This document shows, piece after piece, positions 55,211 through 63,538 of a stretch of DNA of 64,000 nt (position 1 is its first letter; each line of letters opens with the position of its first letter). The translations under genes and the position numbers were made by a program. The DNA is from Desulfurobacterium atlanticum (GTDB taxonomy: Bacteria; Aquificota; Aquificia; Desulfurobacteriales; Desulfurobacteriaceae). The DNA is taken from assembly GCF_900188395.1 (NCBI RefSeq), contig NZ_FZOB01000004.1, forward strand, positions 1 through 64,000, read 5' to 3'. Below the pieces are notes generated by a model. The model made no database searches. It was not told where the DNA came from and saw only the letters and a program-made list of their open reading frames with translations.

Positions 55211-55237
55211 AGGGAGGCTTTAAGCCTCCCTTTTTTT
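55211..55237 (+). terminator. Strong intrinsic terminator after the porin gene
   Basis: AGGGAGGC pairs with GCCTCCCT around TTTAA, followed by a run of seven T (55231-55237). This is a textbook rho-independent terminator. Confidence 0.93.
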
Positions 55238-55245
55238 ATGCTAAA

Positions 55246-55273
55246 ATTCTTCGGGTTCCGCCCTCAGAATGAC
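55246..55273 (-). repeat. Hairpin repeat, copy 4 (inverted)
   Basis: On the minus strand it reads GTC ATTCT-GA-GGG, loop, CCC-GA-AGAAT. It lies nine bases after the porin terminator T-run. Confidence 0.7.
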
Positions 55274-55330
55274 ACCAGTTATTACTATAATGCTGTTTTT
55301 ACATGGCTGTGTTAGATTGATTCGTTGCAT

Positions 55331-55413
55331 AAAGCCAATTTACTTCCTTCGTCATTACTGAGGCTTTTATTTTTTTTCGTCATTCTGAGGCTGTGAAACA
55401 GCCGAAGAATCCA
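55331..55413 (+). repeat. Left direct repeat flanking the Wzz-like gene, with hairpin copy 5
   Basis: It starts with AAAGCCAATTTACTT (55331-55345), then a half-site at 55350-55368, and then the full hairpin repeat at 55379-55412 (ATTCT-GA-GGCTGT, GAA, ACAGCC-GA-AGAAT). The same three parts in the same order occur at 56426-56542. The final 35 bases are identical in the two copies. Confidence 0.75.
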
Positions 55414-55433
55414 GATATCATATGAGGTGTTGT

Positions 55434-56297
55434 ATGAAGAAAAAAGAGATAGAAAACTATCCAGTTTACATAGAAGATGATGAAATAGATCTTTACGAGC
55501 TTTTTCTGACACTAAAAAGAAAAAGAAAAGTTGTTATTTTACTTACACTCTTTTTTACTTTCATCGCTGCCACCTATGCTTTTTTTGCAACTCCAGTATA
55601 TCTATCAAGCTCAATTGCCCTATTTCCAGAAAGCAACAATAAACAGCTTGTTTCAGCAGAAACTACAGCAAAACTTGTAAACGTTATTACAGAACATATA
55701 AAAGAGAGAAATTATAAAAAGATTTCACAACTTACAGGACTTACTGTTGACACAATAGAAACTCTAAAAGATATAACTGTTGAAAACCCAAGAAGAAGAG
55801 GTAAGGATAACACATTTGAGCTGAAAATTTACGGAACAAACAGAGAAAAACTGCTTAAAGCTTCTTACAAAATCGTGGACTATCTAAACAGCAACTCTTA
55901 TATCAGGAAAATCATAGAAGATGAAAAGTCTTTAAAGAAGGAAGAAATCAAAGAACTCCAGAATAAGCTTCCACAGCTTACAAAACTTGCAACCGAGATT
56001 GAAACAAAAATAAAAGCATCAAAAAAAATTAATATTCTATTTAACCCCCTTGATCTTCAAACTAAAATCCTGGGAATCAAAAACAGAATAAATAGTTTAA
56101 AGTTTACACTGGAGAACAAAATCCACGGCTACAAAATAATATCATCATACGTAACAGATAAACCTGTTAAACCGAAAAAAACACTTATAGTAGTTGTCGG
56201 TTTTGTTACAGGTCTTTTTACAGGTATATTTGCTGCATTCTTTAAGGAATGGCTTGAAAGTGTAAAAAACACACGACGCCGTGAAGAATCAGAATAA
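55434..56297 (+). CDS. Wzz-like polysaccharide chain-length determinant
   Basis: The 287 residues have an N-terminal cytoplasmic stretch with a LYELFLTLKRKRK segment and a membrane helix (about 36-58, AATYAFFATPVYLSSS after it). A periplasmic helical domain (about 60-245) precedes a second helix near the C-terminus (VVVGFVTGLFTGIFAAFF). The proline-rich KPVKPKKTLIV before the second helix is typical of Wzz/PCP proteins that set O-antigen or capsule chain length. No tyrosine-kinase domain is present. The ATG at 55434 is preferred over ATG 55422 because GAGGTG precedes it. It stands alone between two direct repeats, away from other polysaccharide genes. Confidence 0.82.
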   Translation: MKKKEIENYPVYIEDDEIDLYELFLTLKRKRKVVILLTLFFTFIAATYAFFATPVYLSSSIALFPESNNKQLVSAETTAKLVNVITEHIKERNYKKISQLTGLTVDTIETLKDITVENPRRRGKDNTFELKIYGTNREKLLKASYKIVDYLNSNSYIRKIIEDEKSLKKEEIKELQNKLPQLTKLATEIETKIKASKKINILFNPLDLQTKILGIKNRINSLKFTLENKIHGYKIISSYVTDKPVKPKKTLIVVVGFVTGLFTGIFAAFFKEWLESVKNTRRREESE

Positions 56298-56340
56298 GCT
56301 CATAGAGGTATTTAAAAGACAGACAACTATAAAGCTTTGA

Positions 56341-56369
56341 GATTCTTCGGACTTTGCCCTTAGAATGAC
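56341..56369 (-). repeat. Hairpin repeat, copy 6 (inverted)
   Basis: On the minus strand GTCATTCTAAGGGC, loop, then a degenerate return arm CCGAAGAATC. It is one of the weaker copies. Confidence 0.55.
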
Positions 56370-56425
56370 TTTTTTAATATTGTTTTATACCTTTGCTGGT
56401 TTTCTACATTGTTCATTGTTTTAAT

Positions 56426-56542
56426 AAAGCCAATTTACTTATTTTTCCGTCATTCCGAATCTTTTGTTATTTCTTTCTATCATCCTGAAGCTTTTATTCC
56501 TTTTTCCGTCATTCTGAGGCTGTGAAACAGCCGAAGAATCCA
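56426..56542 (+). repeat. Right direct repeat flanking the Wzz-like gene, with hairpin copy 7
   Basis: It shares AAAGCCAATTTACTT (56426-56440) and the terminal hairpin (56508-56541) with the left copy. It holds one extra half-site unit: two half-sites at about 56448-56464 and 56479-56493 instead of one. It may therefore grow by unit duplication. Confidence 0.7.
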
Positions 56543-56632
56543 ACCTTCATAAAAGTTAAGTCTGAAACTTACATTAAAAGGTTGACAGCATAAAATAAAG
56601 TTATAACTTTACAGTCAGGAAGTGAGAAGCAG

Positions 56633-56673
56633 AGCCCCGAAGGAGTGCCGTTTCTACCTTCGGGGCTTTTTTC
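56633..56673 (+). terminator. Leader hairpin/terminator upstream of the cold-shock gene
   Basis: AGCCCCGAAGG (56633-56643) pairs perfectly over 11 bases with CCTTCGGGGCT (56657-56667) and is followed by TTTTTC. The 13-base loop (56644-56656) contains GCCGTTTCTA, the exact complement of the loop of the hairpin at 56936-56978. It lies between a putative promoter and the cold-shock start codon, so it could work as an attenuator or end a short upstream RNA. Confidence 0.8.
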
Positions 56674-56710
56674 GTTTCCGCCAAATAAATTTTTAGAGAG
56701 GTTTTACAGT

Positions 56711-56917
56711 ATGGAAAGATTTACAGGAACAGTAAAGTGGTTTGATTCAAGTAAAGGATACGGTTTCATCACAACAGATGATGGACACGATGTATTCGTT
56801 CACTACACAGGAATCAGCGGTGAAGGTTTCAAAAGCATAGAAGAAGGCGAAAGAGTTATTTTTGACATCACAGAAAGCGATAAAGGTCTTAAAGCTATAA
56901 ATGTTGAAAAAGCATAA
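56711..56917 (+). CDS. csp: Cold-shock domain protein
   Basis: This is a single OB-fold RNA/DNA-binding protein of 68 residues. [16 protein letters not shown] contains RNP1 and VFVHYTGI contains RNP2, with all aromatic binding residues present. It would bind single-stranded RNA and act as an RNA chaperone. The ATG at 56711 (GAGAGG nine bases upstream) starts at the normal place; a longer frame would include the leader hairpin. It is monocistronic, with a terminator-like hairpin on each side. Confidence 0.95.
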   Translation: MERFTGTVKWFDSSKGYGFITTDDGHDVFVHYTGISGEGFKSIEEGERVIFDITESDKGLKAINVEKA

Positions 56918-56935
56918 ATAAAAATCTTATAGATT

Positions 56936-56978
56936 AAAGCCCGTAAAGGTAGAAACGGCCCTTTACGGGCTTTTTTTT
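56936..56978. terminator. Terminator between the cold-shock gene and smc
   Basis: AAAGCCCGTAAAGG (56936-56949) pairs perfectly over 14 bases with CCTTTACGGGCTTT (56960-56973), and the T-run continues. The loop TAGAAACGGC (56950-56959) is the exact complement of ten bases in the leader-hairpin loop. It serves the cold-shock gene and may also serve the convergent smc. Confidence 0.9.
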
Positions 56979-56980
56979 AT

Positions 56981-59900
56981 TTAAATTTCCGATAGTGCAA
57001 AGGAAACTCCTACCACCTTGGATATTCCCGGAACTTCCATCGTTACACCGTAAAGAACATCAGCAACTTCCATCGTAACCTTTTTATGGGTTATCACTAT
57101 AACCTGAGTTTTTTCAGATATACTTTTTAAAAGTTCTGTAAATCTCAAAATGTTTATCTCATCAAGAGCAGCATCTATCTCATCAAGAACAAGAAACGGT
57201 GCAGGATGAATAGAGTAAAGTGCATATAAAAGAGAAATAACAACAAGTGTTCTTTCTCCCCCGGATAAAAGATTTATATTGCTGTGCTTTTTTCCCGGCG
57301 GTTTTGCTTCTATTTCTATACCTGCTTCAGCAGGGTCTTCCGATGTTAATACAAGCCTTGCACTTCCGCCACCGAAAACTTTTTTAAAGGTATTTCTGAA
57401 TACCTTATTAACAGACTTAAACGTGGCAAAAAATCGTTTCTTTATCTCCTCATCTATCTTTTCTATCGCTTCCTTAAGGTCTTTTATGGATTTAATAAGA
57501 TCCTTCTCCTGCTCCACTATAAACTCATATCTGTCCTTTACCTTATCATACTCTTTTATAGCAAGAAGATTTACAGCTCCAATTTTTGATATCTTTTCTT
57601 TAACAGCAATAAGTTCCTTTTTTATCTCATCTTCACTTTCCACAGTAGCGGCAGCATTTACCGCTTCCTCAACAGTGGAATCTATTGCAAGTATTTTCTC
57701 AACTATCTCTTCCTCTTTGACATTAATCCTTGCAAGCTCTATCTCTATCTCTTTTATCTTTTTCTGTATCTCTTTAAGCTCTTTCTCCTTCTGTTTTAGT
57801 CCTTCTTCCCTTTCCTTTATAAGAGAAACAATTTCAGCTCTTCTTCTTTCAAGAGTTTCAAGTTCAACCTTTGCATCTTCTATAGCTTCGTCTATTCCTG
57901 AAAGAATATCTTCTGCAGAGTGTATACCATTTTCAGCTTCTTCATACTTTCTTTTTAGCTTTTCTCTTTTATCATTAAGATGAGAAAGCTCCCGCTTTAT
58001 AGCAGAGACCGTTTTTTCCTTTATTCCAAGCTTCTCGCTGACATGGCTAAGTTTCTCTTTTAAAACAGAAATAGATGACTTTTTCTCAGAAATCAAGCCG
58101 CGCACTTTATCTACTTCGGTTAAAATTTCGGAAAACCGCTTTTCTTTATCTCTCAGTTTATCTTCAAGGTCCTTTTTCCGCTCCACAAGTTCTTTCAGTT
58201 TCTCACTGTAAAGGTTATCTCTTTTTGAAAATCCTTCCACAAATTCTCTTGCAAGCTGTAGCTTCTCTGTTAAAGATTCTACATTTTTGGTAATTTCCTT
58301 TATCCTTCTCTCTGCTTCCCTGATTTTCCCTTCAACCTCTATCCTTTCCCCTTTTAAACCATTTGCTTTTTCCTGTAAAGAGAAAAGTTCATCGTCAACC
58401 TCAGAGAGGGCATCTATAAGAGGTTTAAGAGAAAGTTTTAAAGATTCAAGCTCCTTCTCAAGAGTTTCCCTACGAAGCTTTAAAGTTTCTATCTCTTTCT
58501 CTATTTCAAATATCCCTTTCCCTTTAAACTTACCTATATAAGAACCTTTTCCACTGTAAATATTCAAATCTTTATCTATAAAAACAGCATCAGGATACAT
58601 CTTTGCAAGTCTGGAAGCATCAGAAGAGGTATAAAAAACGTTTGAAAATATAACAGATACTAACTCTTTAACCCTTACATCTACCGGCTTTACATGGGAG
58701 ATTAAAGGAGTGGCTTCCTCTATGTATCTTCCCTTTAAAGGCACCACTTCTGCCGAAAGGAGCATAACCCTGCCGTTTCCCTTAATCCTTTCCCTGACCC
58801 AGTTTATATCATCAAAAGTCTTAAGCACAATCCCGGCGCCAAAAAGGGAAAGAAACGCTTCAACAATCTTTTCCCAACCCTCATCAACCTTTATAAGATT
58901 TGAGAGAAGACCTATATATCCTTTCACTTTCCCCTTTTTACCGCTCTCAACTATGCTGTTTTCAAGCTTTCCAAAGTCAATATTTTGAAGCAGTTTTTCC
59001 ATACTCTCTATTTTTGAACTTATAGAAACTATCTCCTTCTCCTTCTCCTGAATCTTTCTTTTAAGTTCTTCAACCTTTTCCTCACGATTTTCCCTGACAA
59101 CAGAAATGGCCTTCCTCTCTTCTTCCGTCTTCTCAATGGAAGAAAGAATCTCCTCAAGCTTTGTCTGTAAAATCTTTTTCTGCTCCTCATAGTAGGAAAG
59201 TTCCCTTTTTAAAGAGTCTATCTCTGCAGGAAACTTCTCAATCTGCCTTTTGTAGGAAACAACTTTCTCCTCTTCTCTTATCTTTTCAACCTCTATTTTT
59301 CTATATCTGCCAACAGCATCAGAAATCTGTCTCTTTATATCTGAAAGGGAAGTTTCAACATCCTCTTTCTCTTTTTTTAATGAATTGAACTGAGTGTTAA
59401 GCCTCTCTATCTCCTTTTCTAGACCTAATATAGATTCAACTAACTTCTCTTTCTCCTCTATAAGAAACTGTATTTCCTGCTCTACATTTTTTATCCTCTC
59501 TATCTTTTTAAGCTCTTCTCCATCTATCTCTTTAAGCTCCTCTTTAATCCGCTCTTTCTCTTTAAGGTAAAAATCTCTTTTGACAGAAGCTTCCTTCTTT
59601 GTTTTTTCAAGCTCATAAAGTTCAGCGGTTAATTCCTTTATCTCTTTTGCTAACTTTTCCGACTCATCTCTTAACTCTTCTACACTTACCTGAATTGAAG
59701 AAGCTTCTTTTTCAAGAGAATTTCTATCTTCCCTTAAAATCTCAAGTTCTCTCTCTTTAAGCTCTTTTGTAAGTTTTAAGTTTCTTATCTCACAACCGTA
59801 AAGTTTCTTCTCAAGCTCAAGCTCTTTCTCTTTCAAAGATTGAAACTTTTTTGCCTTTTCAGCCTGATTTTTCAAAGTTTTAAGATTTTTAGAAACCTCA

Positions 59901-60484
59901 TCTATAACCTTCCTGACATTCTCAAGATTGGTTTCAGCCTCAGCTAATTTCTTTAATGTTTCCTCTTTCTTTTCTTTAAAAGGAGCAACTCCGGCAGCAT
60001 CATCTATAAGAACTCTCCTCTCCTCAGGCTTTAATTTTAGAACCCTGTCTATCTGTCCCTGCTCAAAAAACACGTAATCCTTATGGCCAAGCCCAATGGA
60101 AAGGAAAAGTTCCTGAATATCTTTAAGGCGCACTTTCCTGTTATTTATCAGAAATTCCGAATCTCCATTTGCTTTTATTTTTCTTGTTATTACAACTTCA
60201 TTCTCTTTTATGGGAAGGAGTTCGTCTCTTGAAAGTGTTATTGAAACTTCGGCAGTTCGTGCAGCCCTGCGGCCAACTGCCCCCTTAAAAACCATATCTT
60301 TCATATTACTTGCCCTCATCCCTCTGGATGAGGTGTCTCCGGTAACCCATTTAAGGGCATCAACAACATTACTCTTTCCGCAGCCGTTGGGACCTACTAT
60401 ACAGTTAATACCCTTTGAAAATCTGATTTCCGTTTCATCAGCAAAGGATTTAAACCCTTTAAGAGTAAGAGATTTTATGTGCAT
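56981..60484 (-). CDS. smc: Chromosome segregation protein SMC
   Basis: This is the condensin ATPase. The 1167 residues start with the Walker A head GPNGCGKSNVVDALKW near residue 32. Two long Lys/Glu-rich coiled coils (about 165-490 and 670-1000) flank a hinge (about 510-650). The C-terminal head has the ABC signature LLSGGERTLVVISLLYALY and Walker B FLVLDEIDAALDE. It is full length, with ATG after CGGAGG. ScpA and ScpB genes are not in the window. It is divergent from nothing, and follows acs after a hairpin. Confidence 0.97.
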   Translation of the reverse strand: MHIKSLTLKGFKSFADETEIRFSKGINCIVGPNGCGKSNVVDALKWVTGDTSSRGMRASNMKDMVFKGAVGRRAARTAEVSITLSRDELLPIKENEVVITRKIKANGDSEFLINNRKVRLKDIQELFLSIGLGHKDYVFFEQGQIDRVLKLKPEERRVLIDDAAGVAPFKEKKEETLKKLAEAETNLENVRKVIDEVSKNLKTLKNQAEKAKKFQSLKEKELELEKKLYGCEIRNLKLTKELKERELEILREDRNSLEKEASSIQVSVEELRDESEKLAKEIKELTAELYELEKTKKEASVKRDFYLKEKERIKEELKEIDGEELKKIERIKNVEQEIQFLIEEKEKLVESILGLEKEIERLNTQFNSLKKEKEDVETSLSDIKRQISDAVGRYRKIEVEKIREEEKVVSYKRQIEKFPAEIDSLKRELSYYEEQKKILQTKLEEILSSIEKTEEERKAISVVRENREEKVEELKRKIQEKEKEIVSISSKIESMEKLLQNIDFGKLENSIVESGKKGKVKGYIGLLSNLIKVDEGWEKIVEAFLSLFGAGIVLKTFDDINWVRERIKGNGRVMLLSAEVVPLKGRYIEEATPLISHVKPVDVRVKELVSVIFSNVFYTSSDASRLAKMYPDAVFIDKDLNIYSGKGSYIGKFKGKGIFEIEKEIETLKLRRETLEKELESLKLSLKPLIDALSEVDDELFSLQEKANGLKGERIEVEGKIREAERRIKEITKNVESLTEKLQLAREFVEGFSKRDNLYSEKLKELVERKKDLEDKLRDKEKRFSEILTEVDKVRGLISEKKSSISVLKEKLSHVSEKLGIKEKTVSAIKRELSHLNDKREKLKRKYEEAENGIHSAEDILSGIDEAIEDAKVELETLERRRAEIVSLIKEREEGLKQKEKELKEIQKKIKEIEIELARINVKEEEIVEKILAIDSTVEEAVNAAATVESEDEIKKELIAVKEKISKIGAVNLLAIKEYDKVKDRYEFIVEQEKDLIKSIKDLKEAIEKIDEEIKKRFFATFKSVNKVFRNTFKKVFGGGSARLVLTSEDPAEAGIEIEAKPPGKKHSNINLLSGGERTLVVISLLYALYSIHPAPFLVLDEIDAALDEINILRFTELLKSISEKTQVIVITHKKVTMEVADVLYGVTMEVPGISKVVGVSFALSEI

Positions 60485-60522
60485 TTTTCCTCCGGGTTTT
60501 ACCTGTCCCGATAATTATAGCA

Positions 60523-60543
60523 GAGGAGGGAGTTTCCCTCCTC
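60523..60543. terminator. Hairpin between acs and smc
   Basis: GAGGAGGGA and TCCCTCCTC form a perfect nine-pair stem around GTT, just after the acs stop codon. There is no T-run on the minus strand, and a TATAAT-like box that may serve smc follows directly. Confidence 0.45.
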
Positions 60544-60549
60544 CAAAAT

Positions 60550-62445
60550 TTAATCTTCAAGAGTTGACAGGTCACCCGGATCCATTCCAAGCTCTTTAGC
60601 TTTAAGAACCCGACGCATTATCTTTCCACTGCGTGTTTTTGGAAGTTTATCAACAAACTCTATTTCAGACGGAACAGCAAGAGCTCCAAGTTCTGTTCTA
60701 ACATGCTTTTTAAGAGAGTTAACAAGCTCTTCCGATGGTGATTCTCCCTCCTTTAAAATAACGAAAGCTTTAATCCTTTCCCCTTTTACAGGGTCAGGTT
60801 TTCCTATTACAGCAGCTTCAGCAACTGATGGGTGGGAAACAAGGGCTGACTCAACTTCCATAGTTCCAATTCTGTGACCGGAAACATTTATAACATCATC
60901 AGCCCTTCCAAGAATCATGATATAACCATCTTCATCCTTTGTAGCCACATCTCCTGCAAAGTAGCAACCGGGAATAGTATTCCAGTAACTTTCATACTTC
61001 TCTTTATTTTTATGAATGGTTCTCATCATTGAAGGCCATGGATTTCTAACAACAAGAAATCCTCCCTTGTTTGGTTCTACAGGATTTCCTTCCTTATCAA
61101 CAACATCTGCTACAACACCTGGAACAGGCTTTCCAGCCCTTCCCGGTTTCATAGGAAGACCGTCTATGGTTGTTATCATCACAGCACCTGTTTCTGTCTG
61201 CCACCATGTATCAACTATCGGACATCTCTCCTTGCCGATAACTCTGAAATACCACATCCATGCTTCAGGATTTATAGGTTCACCAACAGAACCAAGAAGT
61301 CTTAAGGAAGAAAGGTCATACTTTTCCGGCCAGTGCTCGCCAGCCCTCATAAACATTCTTATGGCTGTCGGTGCTGTATAAAAAATTGTTACGCCATACT
61401 TTTCTATCAAACTCCACCATCTACCAAAATCAGGATAGTTTGGTGCTCCTTCAGCAAGAACCTGAGTAGCACCTGCTACAAGAGGACCATAAACTATATA
61501 GCTGTGACCTGTAATCCATCCCGGATCAGCAGTACACCAATAGATATCATCCTCTTTAAGGTCAAAAACGGTCTTCATTGAGTAGTAAGTCCCAACCATA
61601 TAACCACCAGTAGTGTGGATAACCCCCTTAGGCTTTCCGGTAGAACCTGAAGTGTAAAGCATAAAAAGTGGATCTTCAGAATCCATAACTTCAGGCTCAC
61701 AATAGGTATCAGCATCTTTAATAAATTCATAAAAATCAATTTCCTTCTCGCCTATAAGATCAACTTTTGGCTTAAGTCTTCTTAAAACTACCACTTTCTC
61801 AACATTATCAAGTCCTCTTACAGCTTCATCAACTATCTGCTTTAAAGGGATAGCCCTTCCCCTTCTTATGGTCATATCAGCAGTTATCACCATCTTCGCC
61901 TGAGCATCCTCTATTCTGTGTCTTAAAGCGGGAACACTGAATCCAGCATACACAACAGAATGAACAGCACCAATCCTTGCACAGGCAAGCATAGCAGCCA
62001 CCTGCTCAACAACGAGGGGCATATAGATAACCACTCTGTCTCCTTTTTTTATACCAGCATTCTTAAGAGCATTTGCAAGTTTATTTACCAGTGTATAAAG
62101 GCTACCGTAGGTTACAACCTTCTCATTACCGAACTCATCTTCCCAGAAAAAAGCAACTTTATTCTTTCTTCCATTTTTAACGTGTCTATCAAGGGCGTTT
62201 ACTGTTATGTTTGTTTTTCCGTTAACAAACCATTTTGCATAAGGAAGATTCCACTCAAGAACCTTGTCCCACTTCTCATACCAGAAAAGCTCATCTGCTA
62301 CTTTAGCCCAGAACTCTTCAGGATTGTCAAGAAATTTCTTATACTCTTCTTCATAGTTTTTTACATTTGCATTTCTTACAAACTCTTCTGGAGGCTTAAT
62401 AATAGTGCCAAGATGCAATAGGCTATCAAGCTTTTCTTCGCTCAT
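60550..62445 (-). CDS. acs: Acetyl-CoA synthetase (AMP-forming)
   Basis: This enzyme activates acetate to acetyl-CoA with ATP via acetyl-AMP. The 631 residues are full length. LYTSGSTGKPKGV is the P-loop, WWQTETGAVMIT is motif A5, and INVSGHRIGTMEVESAL is the hinge with the mobile domain. The lysine that is acetylated in regulation lies in KTRSGKIMRR near residue 610. In an autotroph it may reclaim acetate. ATG is preceded by GGAGGGTATACT. Confidence 0.96.
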   Translation of the reverse strand: MSEEKLDSLLHLGTIIKPPEEFVRNANVKNYEEEYKKFLDNPEEFWAKVADELFWYEKWDKVLEWNLPYAKWFVNGKTNITVNALDRHVKNGRKNKVAFFWEDEFGNEKVVTYGSLYTLVNKLANALKNAGIKKGDRVVIYMPLVVEQVAAMLACARIGAVHSVVYAGFSVPALRHRIEDAQAKMVITADMTIRRGRAIPLKQIVDEAVRGLDNVEKVVVLRRLKPKVDLIGEKEIDFYEFIKDADTYCEPEVMDSEDPLFMLYTSGSTGKPKGVIHTTGGYMVGTYYSMKTVFDLKEDDIYWCTADPGWITGHSYIVYGPLVAGATQVLAEGAPNYPDFGRWWSLIEKYGVTIFYTAPTAIRMFMRAGEHWPEKYDLSSLRLLGSVGEPINPEAWMWYFRVIGKERCPIVDTWWQTETGAVMITTIDGLPMKPGRAGKPVPGVVADVVDKEGNPVEPNKGGFLVVRNPWPSMMRTIHKNKEKYESYWNTIPGCYFAGDVATKDEDGYIMILGRADDVINVSGHRIGTMEVESALVSHPSVAEAAVIGKPDPVKGERIKAFVILKEGESPSEELVNSLKKHVRTELGALAVPSEIEFVDKLPKTRSGKIMRRVLKAKELGMDPGDLSTLED

Positions 62446-62520
62446 AGTATACCCTCCTTTCCATAATTTACATAAATTTTACAAGAAATTTAAACCAATT
62501 TCTACTATTAGGAGTTTATT

Positions 62521-63492
62521 ATGAAAACAATACTTATTACAGGCAGTGCAGGGTTTATCGGATTCAGAACTACACAGCTACTTCTTGAAAAGGGGTATGA
62601 TGTTATCGGTATAGACAATATGAATAACTATTATGATGTAAAACTCAAAGAGTACAGACTAAAAGAGCTTACAAAGTACCAAAATTTCAAATTTTTCAAA
62701 GTTGATATAGAAAACCTTGAAGCTCTTGAAATTCTTTTTAAGGAATATCCTTTTGACGGTGTTATAAATCTTGCTGCAAGAGCCGGAGTAAGATACAGTA
62801 TTGAAAATCCTTTTATTTACATTACAACAAACATATTAGGGACAACTAACCTTCTCGAGCTTTCAAAAAAATACGGTATTAGAAAATTTGTACTTGCATC
62901 AACATCATCCCTTTATGCCGGGCAAAAAATGCCTTTCAAAGAGAACTTACCTGTTAATACCCCAATATCCCCGTATGCTGCGAGTAAAAAAGGCGCGGAA
63001 GCCGTAGCATATACATACCACTATCTATACAACATTGACATTTCAGTCTTAAGATACTTTACAGTTTACGGTCCAGCAGGAAGACCAGATATGAGTATCT
63101 TTAGATTCATCAAGTGGATAGATGAAGAGAAACCTGTTGTGATTTATGGAGATGGTACACAGGAAAGGGATTTTACATATGTTGACGACATTGCGAAAGG
63201 AACCACAAAAGCACTTGAAACAGAAACAGGATATGAAATCATAAATCTTGGAGGCAACAAACCTTACAAACTAAAACGGGTGATAGAATTGATAGAACAG
63301 TATCTTGGAAAAAAGGCTAAAATAATCCACAAAGACTTTCATAAAGCAGACATGAGAGCAACGTGGGCAGATATTGAAAAGGCAAAAAAACTGCTGAAAT
63401 GGGAACCAAAAATCCCACTTGAGGAAGGTATAAAGAAAACAGTAAACTGGCATATAGAAAATAGAGAACTTATAAAAGAAATTCTTGTATAA
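62521..63492 (+). CDS. NAD-dependent nucleotide-sugar epimerase, UDP-glucuronate 4-epimerase-like
   Basis: This extended short-chain dehydrogenase of 323 residues has ITGSAGFIGFRTTQLLL as NAD motif, ASTSSLYAGQ with the catalytic serine/threonine and PYAASKKGAEA with tyrosine and lysine. DNMNNYYDVKLKEYRL near residue 38 is typical of UDP-glucuronate epimerases (CapI/LspL type), as is GRPDMSIFRFIKWI. It would make UDP-galacturonate for surface polysaccharide. It probably begins a polysaccharide gene group that runs off the right edge. Confidence 0.85.
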   Translation: MKTILITGSAGFIGFRTTQLLLEKGYDVIGIDNMNNYYDVKLKEYRLKELTKYQNFKFFKVDIENLEALEILFKEYPFDGVINLAARAGVRYSIENPFIYITTNILGTTNLLELSKKYGIRKFVLASTSSLYAGQKMPFKENLPVNTPISPYAASKKGAEAVAYTYHYLYNIDISVLRYFTVYGPAGRPDMSIFRFIKWIDEEKPVVIYGDGTQERDFTYVDDIAKGTTKALETETGYEIINLGGNKPYKLKRVIELIEQYLGKKAKIIHKDFHKADMRATWADIEKAKKLLKWEPKIPLEEGIKKTVNWHIENRELIKEILV

Positions 63493-63538
63493 TTTTATGT
63501 AATGTAATCATAGCTTTGAAAATTAAACGAGGAAAGAA

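Larger units (their letters stand above)
56298..56710. other. Intergenic region between the Wzz-like and cold-shock genes
   Basis: No gene is seen in these 413 bases. They contain hairpin repeat copy 6 (56341-56369), the right direct repeat (56426-56542) and a TTGACA box (56582-56587). A TATAAC box follows only 14 bases after it (56602-56607). The leader hairpin of the cold-shock gene (56633-56673) and its ribosome site complete the region. Confidence 0.6.

Noticed and set aside
53726-56542. CRISPR array
   Set aside because: The repeats vary in sequence, alternate in orientation and are unevenly spaced, with no constant-length spacers and no cas genes.
56582-56675. Independent small RNA gene ending at the leader hairpin of the cold-shock gene
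   Set aside because: The TTGACA and TATAAC boxes are only 14 bases apart, so the promoter is doubtful. I kept the hairpin as a leader or attenuator feature instead.
57279-57983. Long open frame on the plus strand (234 codons, Ser/Phe-rich)
   Set aside because: It is antisense to the SMC coiled coil. Lys/Glu-rich heptads read backwards give open Ser/Phe-rich frames. It has no ribosome site.
61960-62421. Open frame of 153 codons on the plus strand
   Set aside because: It lies entirely antisense to acs, which has full motif support. Its composition is that of a shadow frame.
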